DNA of 64,000 nt from positions 960,934 to 1,024,933 of the forward strand of contig QEOQ01000670.1 of NCBI GenBank assembly GCA_010279815.1, read 5' to 3'. Position numbers and translations under genes: made by a program. Under the pieces are notes generated by a model. The model saw nothing but the letters and a program-made list of their open reading frames with translations. It made no database searches and was not told the DNA's origin. Position 1 is the stretch's first letter; each line of letters begins with the position of its first letter. Source of the stretch: Brachionus plicatilis (lineage: Eukaryota; Rotifera; Eurotatoria; Ploima; Brachionidae). Shown here piece after piece: positions 11,161 to 22,510 of the stretch.

Positions 11161-11673
11161 AAAGAAATTAATCTGAAAACAAAACATTTTAAGCATTGAT
11201 TAAATTGGATTTTTGGCAAAAGATCAGAAGCGACTAAATAAAAAAAGACTAGAACATGTATAGAGTATATTAGTGTTAACAAAAAAACTTGAAATCTTGA
11301 ATTTTTGCATTTGAAATTTATTCATTATCCATCAACTTTTAGCTAAATAATTTCAATCTTTAACTGCAGAATTAAAATCGCAAAAGGCAAATATTTTGTC
11401 TTAACCTATTTTACCTTTTAAAATACCTATTTATCTGAAAATTTAAAAATTACCAAAATAAAATTTTTTTTTAAATTCAATAAAATTCTATCCATAAAAA
11501 ATATTATTTTTATTTTATCAAAGATTTTCTAGTAATCTAGCTGAAATTTCATAATTAAAGTTATTTTTTCTTAAATTAAATTTTGAATAGAGCTAAGTGG
11601 ACTTGTATTCAAACAGATATTTTAACAAAAAATTCTATTCTAAATTAAAAAAAAAAAATTCTGCTGACATACG
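11161..11673. other. Divergent promoter region, RPL38 / FKBP6-like
   Basis: AT-rich spacer between two genes transcribed away from each other. The minus-strand leader before the RPL38 ATG has a pyrimidine run (TTTCTTTTTG) that could be a TOP-like start. No other element is recognised. Confidence 0.4.
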
Positions 11674-12996
11674 ATGACTGATGTTAATAATAACAATAGA
11701 GTTGGTACCGATTTTGACACATTAACTCCTGAAAATGTTGAATTGGAACTTCAAAAATTGAAACTTATTGATTCCAATTACGACTCTGATGAAGACGAGA
11801 GAGACAGAATTAAGCTTACAGGAAAAGGTCTAGATTTCCGGGCTTTAAAGGCCGGCCAAGACATCGAGTTTGAATACGACCCCGATAAGGAAGAAGACAA
11901 TTACAACTGGGATGATGAAATAGACAAAATAGACTATAAAAAAGTGTACGATTTGAAAAACCCGGAAGTGATTATGGACCAGGACGATGATGGCGCTTCT
12001 AAGACTCCATTCGAAATACTTCGAGCAAAAATGGAAGATGTGTCTCCATTGAAAGATGGTGGTGTTTTAAAGAGAACTCTTATTCCAGGCTCTGGATTGC
12101 CAATCACTCCAGGTAGTCGAGCCCGTATTCACTACAATGCTTACTTTGAAATGAATGATGAACCATTTGACTCAACTCATTTAAGAAATAAATCATTCGA
12201 ATTCAAGCTTGGTAATGGTGAGGTTGTTCGGGGACTTGACATAGCCGTGTCGACCATGAAAAGACACGAAAAGTCTCAATTTATATTCGAGCCAGAATAC
12301 TACTGTGGCAAGTTTGGTTGTGAGCCAAGAGTGCCAAAAGAAACGCCTGTTTTATTTGAAATAGAGGTGATTTCGTTTGTCGAGGCGAATGCATTCGACA
12401 ATTACGAAGCATCGTCCGACGAACAAAGGGGAAAAATGAGCCTAGATCAAATTTTAAAAATATGCAATTGTCTGCGAGAGCTAGGAAATGACAACTATAA
12501 AAGATTAAATTTTAGGGAAGCGTCTAAGAAGTATCGAAAGGCTATTTACTTGTTGGACAATACTTGTGTTACCAACGATGATGAAGAGAAAAAATGGGTC
12601 GGAGTGATGCTCAAGCTTTACTTGAACATGTCACAAGTGTGTCTGAAACGAGCCAAGCCGAAAAAAACAATTTATTATTGCAAATTGGTGCTTGATTTGG
12701 AAGCCCAGAATGCCAAAGCCATTTATCGCTACGGAAAATCATTAAGAATGCTGCAGGATTTTGATCGGGCGCGAAAATTTCTTCTCAGAGCATACAAACT
12801 AGCGCCGACAAGCAAAGAAATTGCTGACGAAATAACACAGTTGGATCAAGATGTGGCCAAGTATAAAAATTTGGAAAAAAATTTTTACGCCAAAATGTTC
12901 AAGAACGAGGATAAAATTGGTGAAAATGAGCTAAATCTAAAAGAGGTTCATTCTTTGGACCGTAATAAGGAAATAATTGTCGAAAAATTGAAGTAA
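11674..12996 (+). CDS. FKBP6: FKBP6/shutdown-like FKBP-TPR protein
   Basis: Single-exon 440-residue protein. The order is an acidic N-terminal region (residues about 1-125, rich in Asp/Glu), an FKBP-fold domain (about 130-235), then TPR repeats (about 260-390). The FKBP part (GSRARIHYNAYFE, VVRGLDIAVSTM, EPEYYCGKFGCEPRVP, VLFEIEVISF) matches FKBP6 and Drosophila shutdown better than active FKBPs. The usual catalytic aromatic residues are not conserved, so it is probably an inactive isomerase. In flies and mice these proteins bind Hsp90 through the TPRs and load piRNAs onto PIWI proteins in the germ line. The N-terminal extension makes it longer than the 327-residue human protein and closer to the fly one. 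Assignment by similarity of motifs. Confidence 0.85.
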   Translation: MTDVNNNNRVGTDFDTLTPENVELELQKLKLIDSNYDSDEDERDRIKLTGKGLDFRALKAGQDIEFEYDPDKEEDNYNWDDEIDKIDYKKVYDLKNPEVIMDQDDDGASKTPFEILRAKMEDVSPLKDGGVLKRTLIPGSGLPITPGSRARIHYNAYFEMNDEPFDSTHLRNKSFEFKLGNGEVVRGLDIAVSTMKRHEKSQFIFEPEYYCGKFGCEPRVPKETPVLFEIEVISFVEANAFDNYEASSDEQRGKMSLDQILKICNCLRELGNDNYKRLNFREASKKYRKAIYLLDNTCVTNDDEEKKWVGVMLKLYLNMSQVCLKRAKPKKTIYYCKLVLDLEAQNAKAIYRYGKSLRMLQDFDRARKFLLRAYKLAPTSKEIADEITQLDQDVAKYKNLEKNFYAKMFKNEDKIGENELNLKEVHSLDRNKEIIVEKLK

Positions 12997-14323
12997 TTTT
13001 TTATTTAATTATTAATAGTATAAATATTTTGTTTTTAAATTTAAGTGAGTTTAAAAATAATGATAAAATGAAAATTTACAAAGTTCAAATGGACATGTTT
13101 TCTTTGGATATTTTGAACTTTATTATTAAAAAAGCCGAAGAACTGAATTTGTGCATTAGGCAAATTAAAGGGGTATTTAATTATTACATTTATTAGTTTT
13201 ATTGAATTAATATTTTTTTTTTTAGGAAACAAATATAATGCAGATAATGAAAAGAGAATAATATGTAAAAAAAAAGATTTTTGTTTTTTTGTGACCAGTT
13301 AGTTATTATTTTTGTTTTGTTTTGTCTATTTTCGACTCGATTTCTCCTCATTTTTTTTCTAATTAAATTAACTTCTAAGCTTAAAAAATTTAATATAATA
13401 TTTGTCAAATATATTTTCGAATAAATTATAAATTTTTTTTTTAATCAACTATTTTCTGTCTGAATAAATAAATTTTTGTCCTTTGATTCATTTGATATAA
13501 ATTTTTTCCCTGAATATTTTTAAAATACTTTAAGAAATTAAATTAAATTTAAAAAATTAAAGATGCGGTGGTGAAGTTTGAAGGAAAAACTGTTGAAAAA
13601 TATGTTTTATTACATTTATAAACTTTTTTATTTAATAAATGTTTAGCATTTTTAGACATAATTTGTTAAGCGTAAACAAGAGAAAAAACTCTTGATTTTT
13701 TTATATTTTTATAATCATCTTTAAATTTTTAAACAAAAAATTAGAAATTAATGCATGCCAAATGTTAAATAAAAACATTTTGAGCTTTTTTATGGAATTT
13801 ATTTTCTAAACCCTTTTAAATGATTTTGTCAAGCTTATAAACCGTTTTGTTTTATTTTTTTTTTCAAAATCTAATATTAAATTTTTCGGTCGGTCAATTT
13901 TTTTTAAATTAATGTCAAGATTGATTAAAGATTTGATTTTTCACCAAAATTTTAAAAAATGCATAAATTAACAATAAATTACAAAATTTTACCTTAAATA
14001 TGGCTTTTTGGTTTTTTTAAATGTATTTTATAAATGGTAAATACCGTAAATTTACCATGTCTTTCCAGAAAAAAGGTTAATCCATTATTTTCTAGCAGCT
14101 CGTTCGAATGATAATTACTGATAAATTAGATTTTAAAATTAAAAAAATGATTTTCTAAAATTGTTAGTTTATCTTTTGAATTCATTTAAAAAATTTGAAA
14201 TGACAAAATATATCAAATATTCAAGAAAATTTAATAATTAGTTAGCTGAATTATCTAATGATGAAAAAAATTTAAATCAATCTCATTAGATTTCAACTTC
14301 AAGGCTAAACAACAGGGGGTTGT
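12997..14323. other. Intergenic spacer
   Basis: AT-rich, low-complexity sequence with the FKBP6-like 3' region. Nothing recognised apart from short homopolymer runs. Confidence 0.55.
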
Positions 14324-14540
14324 GAAGTTCGTTTCAATTCGATTTATTAAATACGGAAAAGTTGAAATAACTTTAATACTAAAAGAGATGATTTAGTTCT
14401 GTAAAATGCTTAATTTTAATCAAATTTACTTAATGCAGTTAAATGCATTAAACTCTGCTATTTTCTGCATTTTTCACGCCATTTAAAAGTATTCTAATCA
14501 ACCAAACAATTACTTAGCAGATTTTTTGCCTTCATTTATT
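14324..14540. mobile_element. Truncated copy of the MITE at 56236
   Basis: The left end GAAGTTCGTTTCAATTC and the following 200 bp match the complete element at 56236..56562. Shared segments include GTAAAATGCTTAATTTTAA and AAAAGTATTCTAATCAAC. The right arm and right terminal repeat are missing. Confidence 0.7.
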
Positions 14541-14997
14541 AAACTATTATAAAATATTTAAAAAATTTAAATTTAAATAATAAAATTTAAAAAGTAAAAC
14601 ATTGTAATATTTAAAATTTTCTAGAATTTTTTTTGAATTCTGTAATATCGAATCATATAAAAAGTTTTAATCAATCAAAAGCTTACCAAAATAAATTAAA
14701 AATATAAAGAAAAAATTTCGATTTCATTTTTTTAATGATTAAATAAAATGTTTATTTATTTAAAAAAAAATCTATTTTAAGGTAAAATAAATATGAATGA
14801 TTTTTACAAAAAAATCGAAATAATCTCCCATTGAAATTGAAGTAATTGATCGTATTCGGGTAAGGTCTCTCGACATATCATTGAGTTGTAAAAAATTATT
14901 TCAATTAGTAATAAGCTTGGCCAAATGAATCAAAAAAATCACCAGATTTCCGCATTATTAGTGAAAAGAAAAATATTTATTTTAATTGAGCTCAAAT

Positions 14998-17172
14998 TTA
15001 AAAATTAATCATTAGAATTAAAGGTAAAATAAATAGAAATAAATTGTTCACAATAATAGTTGAAGAAGACTCAGTTGTTGCAATTGTAGATGTAGAAGTT
15101 TCCTTGATTGAAGTTTTGGAAGTATCCGTGATTTCATTTGACGTTGTTTCTGGGTTTGAAATAACTTTACTATGAACAAAAACTGTATATTCATTCAATT
15201 CACTTAAACCTTTGACACTAAAATACAAAATATCCTTTTTACCATTTTGAGGCCTATTAATTTTATATAATTTTGTTTTTATGGCTTCTTCTTTATCATT
15301 TCTTACACTTCTTTCTATTCTCGTTCTGTTTTCAATAAAATTTGTGTCAGGACCTGTATCTTCAACTTGCAAAAATTCATCATCACTTTTCGGAGTTTCC
15401 TCTTCGAAAGAATAAAACAGCTCTGTTTCGCCGTCATATATTGCCAATTCGATGGTAAAACTATCCAATGTATCATTGGTGTAATTAAGCGCTTCTTTTA
15501 TCGAATACCTGTAGTATCTGTAAGTATTTTTTTCAACAGTAGCTTTTACATCACTTTCAATTGAAACCGTGGCAGGCTGTTGACATGTTGTTCTAGATAA
15601 ACCGGACAAAATTAGCTTGATTTTGTCAAAATCATCAGCATAGTATTGATCGGCCGGTGTTGAAGCAATGCCTATCAACTCTACCCTATTTATATTTCCT
15701 ACTCCTACAGAAATTACACTGAATCCTCTATCTTTGATTCTTTGAGCTTCGGTCAATGTTCTATTTAGACTTCCACTACCTCCATCTGTAATTACGATAA
15801 CCACCTTTGGTACGCCTGACTTAATAGATCTCATTCCATTTTCTTCTTGTAAAATAAACTCATTTGCTCTTCGTAAAGCATCATATGTATTCGTGCCACC
15901 ACCACTGTAAACAATTTTGTCAATAAGATTTTTTATTGTTTCATTTGTCTGAGTACTATTAAATGTGACCACATCGTACACAACTGAATTATAATCTAAA
16001 ACAGAAACCCGAGTATCATTTTCACCAATTTTTACTTTGTCTAGTAAAGCAAAGACAAAATCTTTTTCTTTTCTAAAATTAATGGATCCAATCGATCCTG
16101 AGGAATCCATTAAAATCACAATATCAAGTGAAGAACTACATTTTTCAACACAGCACTTTAAAACTGATGAACCACGACACTTATTATTTGAAAGGAATCC
16201 ATATGGACAGCTACGCATCTCGTATTCTCCTTCACATCCACAGTACGGCTTGTTTTCACCAATTAAACATATTGGAACAGAAAATCCTTCATTAGGACCA
16301 ATATTACAACTCAAACCAAAGCCTCTTTTAATTGTGCCATATCCAGTGTCTTGTACAATCGAGTCATAAAGATTGGTTCGATCTTTTAATTTTTGAAGAT
16401 TATTTGTCAGAGAATAAGTAAGGAGAGTAAAATTGTGATATGTTCCATCAGCTAGTATCCCCAAGTCAGTCTTTGTAGCTGAATTATTTGATGTAATAAC
16501 ATACGCATTATTGAGCCAAAACCATGCGGCAATTCTAAAAGCTAAAGATGGAAAAGCGACCATTTCAGGGTTTTGGATGATATCAACTCCTAAGCCTAAA
16601 TGAAAATTTAATTTCAAAAAAATTTGTATCATTTACTTTTTCTGATATTTACTTGATTTTGCTAAGTAATAATTTTTTTTGCCTCTGAGCAGAATTGCGC
16701 CTCGTCCTTGATATCTAGTACCGTCTTGGGTCTCGTTATTTCCCAAATTCGCATCCAAGTCATTATCAATCACTCCTGATTCAAGATTTTTAAAATAATT
16801 GCTTTCATCTATTAATTGAGAAAAATAAGCAGCTGCTTTATAAACTTGGTTGGCTCTAGCTAAATTCAATGACTGAACAAAGTAATTGTATAAAGCTTGG
16901 GTTCTTTTTGTTTGGTTAACAAACTTAAAAAAACGTGCTCTTGTTATGAATGAGTTTTCAGCTATTGATATGGGCGCTTTATCAGGTATGCAACAAATAA
17001 AACCGTTGGAACAATTTCCCACAAGAGCAGCACCTGTGCAATCATCAACCAACTTGCATGTACCATTTAGAGAATTGCCATACTTGTTTTGACATAATGT
17101 TGAATTCGTAGACTGGCCATTGATACTTTGTAAGCAAATCACCACCAACTGAAAAACTAAAATTTTGTTCAT
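14998..17172 (-). CDS. Secreted GH19-like / von Willebrand A protein, probable GPI anchor
   Basis: Two exons, 16653..17172 and 14998..16595, joined by a 57-bp intron with frame kept, give about 705 residues. Order: a signal peptide (MNKILVFQLVVICLQSING), a small Cys-rich module ending FICC, a GH19/chitinase-like domain across the splice (residues about 60-250; YFSQLIDESNYFKNLESG, TRYQGRGAILLRGKKNYYLA, LGVDIIQNPEMVAFPSLAF), a second Cys-rich stretch, and a vWA domain (about 330-505) with an intact MIDAS motif DSSGSIGS at residue 337. A Ser/Thr-rich linker and a hydrophobic C-terminal tail typical of GPI signals follow. GH19 enzymes cleave chitin or related glycans. One glutamate is retained in DESNYF, but activity is not proven. 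The cell-surface chitin-binding role is inference. Confidence 0.85.
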
Positions 17173-18429
17173 TTTTTAAAATAAAAAAATATGAATTGTT
17201 AAAGCGTTTTTATAACGTTTCAAAATTTATCAACATTATTTGTTAATTAAGAAATTTTAAAATTTAATTGATAAACAAATCAAATTAAGAGTTTTTAATT
17301 TTATAAACGAAAATATAATCATTGAATAGATAATATATTTGTTATTTGTTATAGTAACAAAACATTATTCTAAACGATTTTTTATCTCTAAATATTTAGT
17401 AAGAAAATTTAAATTTAAAAATCAATTAAAAATTTTAAAGATTAAGCATTATCAATTACAATATTTTATTAGTTTTATTTTATAAAATTTTCCATCTTAA
17501 TTTGAATTGAAAATGAAAGAATAGCCATCATATGATAGAAATCAGGATCATTAGATACTTCTTATCACCAAATAACATAAGAGATAATTATTTTATAAAT
17601 ACCCATTACTACCCCATATTGCACATTTATTTTTATACCTAACTTTTGTCCTTAATCTTAACGATGCTGAGTTTTTAAAAAGGAAAAGATATCAGTATAA
17701 TTATTCAGATTTTACACGAATCTGGATTAATTCTTCATGAAATTCCATATTAAAATTAAAAAAAATTTAAATTTGAAAAGCACTCATTTTCATAAGCTTT
17801 GAATACGAACAGAAACAAAATTTTAACTAAAATTAGTTTTTTTTGATTTAGACTCGTTCTGAAAAATGAATCAACTGACACAAAATTTGTTGATACAAAA
17901 ACTACAAAAACTTTAAGAATTTCTTTAAAAATTATTAAGTTTAAAATGCAATTTCAACTACAAGAGTGAGATTACCTGCAAAAGAATGAATGAAAATAAA
18001 AGAATTAAATATTAGAATCGAATTTTTTCAAAAGAATTTGAATCCTTATGATTCTTTAAAATTTATTTTAATCCTCCCATAAATATTTTCTTAATCAGGA
18101 AATTTATTAAAAAAACAAAACAGAAATTCTGGAAAAATTCAAGCATCAGTGGACTTCCTTCCGAGGATTTAGGAACAGGGACTACGAGGCTTACTCAATG
18201 AAATAAGACCAGAATTCTTTTCATATAATTTAAAAAGAATCATAAAAAACTGACTAGAATTCCAATCCAAATTAAGACATTAAAACATTTGCAAAATTGA
18301 GAGAAAAGTCTCAAAGTTTGGGAAGATTATCAGCAACTTGACAAAATAATAGATAGGTTCCAGACATTGTAAATTAAGAAATAATATTTATTGAATAACT
18401 AAATTTTTAAAATTATATCTTTAATTTTG
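17173..18429. other. Intergenic spacer
   Basis: AT-rich sequence upstream of the GH19-vWA gene. A slightly richer patch near 18150-18200 may be decayed coding sequence, but I cannot assign it. Confidence 0.5.
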
Positions 18430-19170
18430 AGGCATGGCGAATTTTAGTACAAAAAACAAAAGAAATTACAAATGCCAAAGCTTAAGTTCTGAAGGACCAA
18501 AATATGCTCTGTAAATTATAACAACTGATACATCCTATTTACGATCAATATAATGATTCTGCAAAACTGCAATAAATCTGCAAAATTCAGAAAATCGTGA
18601 ATATGGAAAATTAATCATATTATATTAAAAATCCAACTCAACTTTAAATGGTGGTACAGAGCAGAGTTGGTCAAAAGTCAAAGTAATATTTGACTTGTCT
18701 CAAAATTTATTTTACACAAAGTCATACTTAAACTTTTTCTTATAATTTTTTTTTTAAAGTAATAGTCTGATTTGACTTTGACTTTTGAAAGCTTGATAAT
18801 TAGAAGTGAATTATTCCTTATATGAGAAAAAACATAATTTCAGTTTTTAAATTTTAGTAATTCTATTAATTTTATTTAAAAATTGTGAAACGCAAATTAA
18901 TTAAATGTACATGTACAGATGAGTTATCAGTTGCTACAGTGTACAGAACATACTTTGGTCGGTCGAAATTAAAGCTCAGGTGTTTTTTATATTTTGTTTT
19001 TGTTTCTTGTGCTAAAATTCACCATGTTCTGAATTTTGCAGGATCAGATTGATAGTAACAAGGATGTATTAGTTGCTAAAATTTACACAGCATGTTTTGG
19101 TCCTTCAGAACTTAATCTTTGGCATTTGTAATGTTTTTTTTGTTTTTTATTACCAAAATTTGCAATTCCT
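18430..19170. mobile_element. Long-arm foldback element
   Basis: About 740 bp with inverted arms of roughly 140 bp: about 18430-18575 and 19020-19170. Both arms contain ACAAATGCCAAAG and TAAGTTCTGAAGGACCAAAA in inverse orientation. A smaller motif (GAATTTTAGTAC / GAATTTTAGCAC) repeats inside the arms. No open frame and no clear target duplication, so the exact ends are uncertain. Confidence 0.7.
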
Positions 19171-19373
19171 AATTTTGATAATTGAAGAAATTAATTAATT
19201 TGATCATTTAATGATATTAATTAATCCTGATTTTTTATAAAATACAATTAATTTATTTATTTTTCAATTATTTTTTTGATAGATTCAAATTTTCACATTG
19301 ATTCAGATTTAATATGAAAAAAAATATTATTTTATATCATTTGAATAAATAATAAATGATATCATTTTATAAA

Positions 19374-20479
19374 GAGACTATTTTTAGTCAGTAGATATTT
19401 ATTTTTTCCAGAAGATATTTTATTTTTTTTTAAAAGATAAAAAAATACAAAGAAAAAGATAAATGTTTTTTATCATATATAATAATTTTTTTATAATAGA
19501 TAAAAAAAAAATTGATTAAGAAAAAAAAATTAATTTTTTATAATAGATAAAAAAAAAATTGATTAAGAAAAAAAAATTAATTAAGAAAAAAATAAAAAAA
19601 ATTAATTCCGTTTATTACGGTTTTCTTCTCTTTGATAATCTAGCACTTTGATTTGAATTTTCATCATTTGTTTGATTCTCTGTAATTAAATTGGCATCAT
19701 TTTCCTTGTTTTTTTTAGGTCTTCCACGTCCACGTTTTTCAGGGGCTCTAAAATTATTTGAAGTGGATTCAACAGGAGCTTGTGTAACTATAACTTGATC
19801 GTTATTTGATGATGCTATACCACTTGTAAACTTGTACTGAGTTTTAATGAAAACATCATTTTTGAGCATAAAGAGCATTTGTAAAATTGCTTTTCTCCAT
19901 TTTTTGTATTCCTTTTATCTTTTTTTATCCATTGATTATTGTCTATCAACCCATTATCCAAACTTTCTATAAATTCTTTGTAATTGGTGTAAGTTGCATA
20001 GTCATCATATACCTTTGCATTTCCACGTTTACTTGAAACAATTTCTTCAACGTCATTATCTGTATCGTCACCATTATTTTCTTGCGAGTTATTTACCGCG
20101 AGAATAGAAGTAGTAGATGATTCAGATATTTCCATATTTTTAATTTGTTAATTAATGATAAGTTTTTTGTTTATAGATATCGATTTCTTTACTTGTTTTA
20201 GAGTACAATTAATTAAGAAAACTTATTTTTATTAATGAACGAAACTTTTTAATTAATAAGAAACACTTATTAAGTGCTAATTAAGTATAATTAGTTAATC
20301 TAACACATAAAAAAAATTATCTACTTAACAAAACAATTATCTTCGTAACAAAATAATTATCTACCGAAAAAGGTGAAAATCTACTAACAAAAACATTTAT
20401 CTTTTCATTAAATTATCTTTTTTTTAAAATAAAATTATCTTCTGAAAAAAACAATTATCTACTAACGAAAAACTATGCC
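19374..20479. mobile_element. MULE-like DNA transposon remnant
   Basis: About 1.1 kb with imperfect inverted ends: left GAGACTATTTTTAGTCAGTA, right reading inward GGCATAGTTTTTCGTTAGTA. The ends continue as arrays of AGATAATTTTTT-like subrepeats. Both ends sit on the 12-bp direct repeat CATTTTATAAAG (19363-19374 and 20479-20490), consistent with a 9-10 bp target duplication as made by Mutator-like elements. It carries only a short minus-strand coding remnant and no transposase core. Confidence 0.75.
19615..20135 (-). pseudogene. Transposon-borne zinc-finger/AT-hook ORF, frameshifted
   Basis: Two overlapping minus-strand frames, 20135..19815 and 19878..19615, look like one protein broken by a +1 shift near the run of A at about 19865. 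The first part has a FLYWCH-like pattern (WIKKDKRNTKNGEKQFYKCS, LCSK) of the kind found at the N terminus of MULE transposases. The second part has an AT-hook (KRGRGRPKKNK) and a basic end, SKRRKP. It lies inside the MULE-like element, so it is a transposon relic and not a host gene. Confidence 0.6.
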
Positions 20480-20490
20480 ATTTTATAAAG

Positions 20491-20823
20491 GAACCTTTAA
20501 AATATAAAATAAATCATAAGATATAGTGAAAAGAGTGATAATTAAAATTTTATGAGTTTCTCGTGGCAAAAGAGTAAAAAATAAAACGCTATTTTAATAT
20601 TAAAACTCTTTATCTATATTAATGTATTAATATTGTATATAATGCGCCACCTCTTGCAGACTTTCGTCACAGCATTAATACTACTGTTACTAAGTTCAGG
20701 AACCTGATTGAACTCCTTGATTAATCTATATTATTTTAGAAATATCTATCAGATTAATTTGTATTTTTTTTTGAACTCTTATTTTAATTTTTGTTTTTTA
20801 ATCTTTTATAATATTTATGTCAA
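20491..20823. other. Spacer between two transposons
   Basis: AT-rich, with a patch at about 20640-20720 of more complex sequence that I cannot identify. Confidence 0.4.
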
Positions 20824-20832
20824 CTTTGAGAT

Positions 20833-21335
20833 AGCATTTTGAAGTTTCGTTCAAAAAGTTCAGTTCAAAATCTTAAATTCGTATATATTTTGAATGGAAT
20901 GAAGTGATAAAATAAAAATTTAGCACATGATGTAACAAAAAATGTTACAGGACTTGCTCAAATAAAAAAGCAAAAAATAAATTCATTTAACCAATTATTG
21001 ACTTTCCAAAAAAATTGAATGAATGTTTAGTTGGTTTTGAAATAAAAATTTCGAAATTTAAAATTAAACACTTACAAAAATTTTAAAATATTGCAAATAA
21101 AACTTCTTTTTTACAAAGACAAATAAATTGTCTTAAATTCGATTGATTTTAAAAGTCGATGATTAATTAAAAGAAAACTCTCAGAATTTATTTTCAAGGC
21201 TACTTGGTGTAACAACTTTTGTTACACATTGTTACATATTTTACAGGAGCAAATTTTTTTCATTCATCGAAAAATTTTAATTAAGATCTTTTTTCTTGAA
21301 CTTTTTGAACTATTTGAACAAAACTTCACAATGCT
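20833..21335. mobile_element. Foldback MITE with 9-bp target duplication
   Basis: 503 bp bounded by AGCATTTTGAAGTTT and the inverse of AGCATTGTGAAGTTT, with complementarity continuing for about 120 bp (including GTTACAG/CTGTAAA regions). The direct repeat CTTTGAGAT flanks it at 20824-20832 and 21336-21344. There is no open frame. A 9-bp duplication suggests a Mutator-like superfamily. Confidence 0.85.
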
Positions 21336-21464
21336 CTTTGAGATGCAGTCAATTAGATTAAAATAATAATAATAATAATACATGGTGAATTCTTTTAAAA
21401 AATGCAAATACTATTTGTTGACAATTATGAAGTGGCCCCACAGTTTCTATCTTAAATAAGAGAC

Positions 21465-21893
21465 GCAGAGTTTAATCATGGCAGCACAAGATCAGGCTAG
21501 ACTTAACACTAGATACCACTAGAAGAACATCCTTAAACAGTCGGTAGATGGTAATTGTAGACTGTGCACCAAGGCAGAAGAGCACTTATTGGCAATATTG
21601 AACACAAACGACATGACCACTTTATTATCATCATGTACATGTTCCTATAATAACGGATATAACCATCTAAGCTATTTGTCCAGACATTGTTTTTCATGAT
21701 AAGCAAGAAAAAACATGCATGTTGATCGATAAAGTCGTCTCAGAAAGACATCATGTTAAAAAAAACTGAAAAGATAAGTAAATAAAACAACCTGAATATT
21801 GAGATCAGTATGTTGTGGAGCTGTGATATGTATTGTGCCACTAATTGTTCGAACATTAGGTACACCGAAGGCAGGTTTTGAATCATCCTGAAT
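21465..21893 (+). mobile_element. Non-LTR retrotransposon C-terminal remnant
   Basis: Decayed plus-strand coding sequence with several stops and shifts. It reads AAQDQARLNTRYH, stop, KNILKQSVDGNCRLCTKAEEHL, then NLNIEISMLWSC further on. These match the region after the reverse transcriptase of a widespread non-LTR family (AAQDQALNTRY..ILK....CR.C....E...H, then IE..RMW). No complete frame remains. Confidence 0.8.
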
Positions 21894-21899
21894 TTATAA

Positions 21900-22510
21900 T
21901 AGTAAATTGGATTTAAAAGGAAAGAACTAAATTTTTAACTTAAATTTAAACCAAATTGAACTAATATTAAAACTACAAAAAAATACTTCATAATAATATT
22001 TAATTACTTTTTCTCTTTATATAACTCGAATATTAAAATCAAATAGAATTATAGATTATGTTATCAGTTTATATCATCTGATTGAAAGTAACCCCAAACT
22101 ACAAGATCTACCAAGAACAAACAATTAGAGTCCTGACAAAATATGCAAAAAGAGAAATATCTTTTTTATTTAATATTTTATTTTAGAATTCTTAATTTCT
22201 TAAATTTCATTAATTAAAATTAAAGTCAAAGAGCTCTAAAAGATTAAAAATATGAATTTAAAATGATTTTAAAATAATTAAATAATGATCTCAAAAACTA
22301 TTTCAGTCTTTTGCTTTTGATCATTTATTTATGAATAAAATTCTAAATTTGAAGAACTAAGTAAAGTTTTTTATCTCAAAAATTAAAATTAATATAAAAT
22401 TGCGATATTTTAATTTTTATAATTATCTTTAAAATTATGTGTATAACAGAAGTTCAAAAGGTCTGTCATGTTTTGGGCAGTAAACATTTGTTTATAAATT
22501 TATAATTACA
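21900..22510. other. Spacer, nothing recognised
   Basis: AT-rich sequence between two transposon relics, without a supported gene. Confidence 0.45.

Noticed and set aside
14998..16632. Separate 544-residue gene starting at 16632
   Set aside because: The leading residues are intron sequence; splicing to the exon at 16653 restores a continuous GH19-like domain.
18150..18200. Higher-complexity patch as a gene remnant
   Set aside because: No frame or motif could be recognised.
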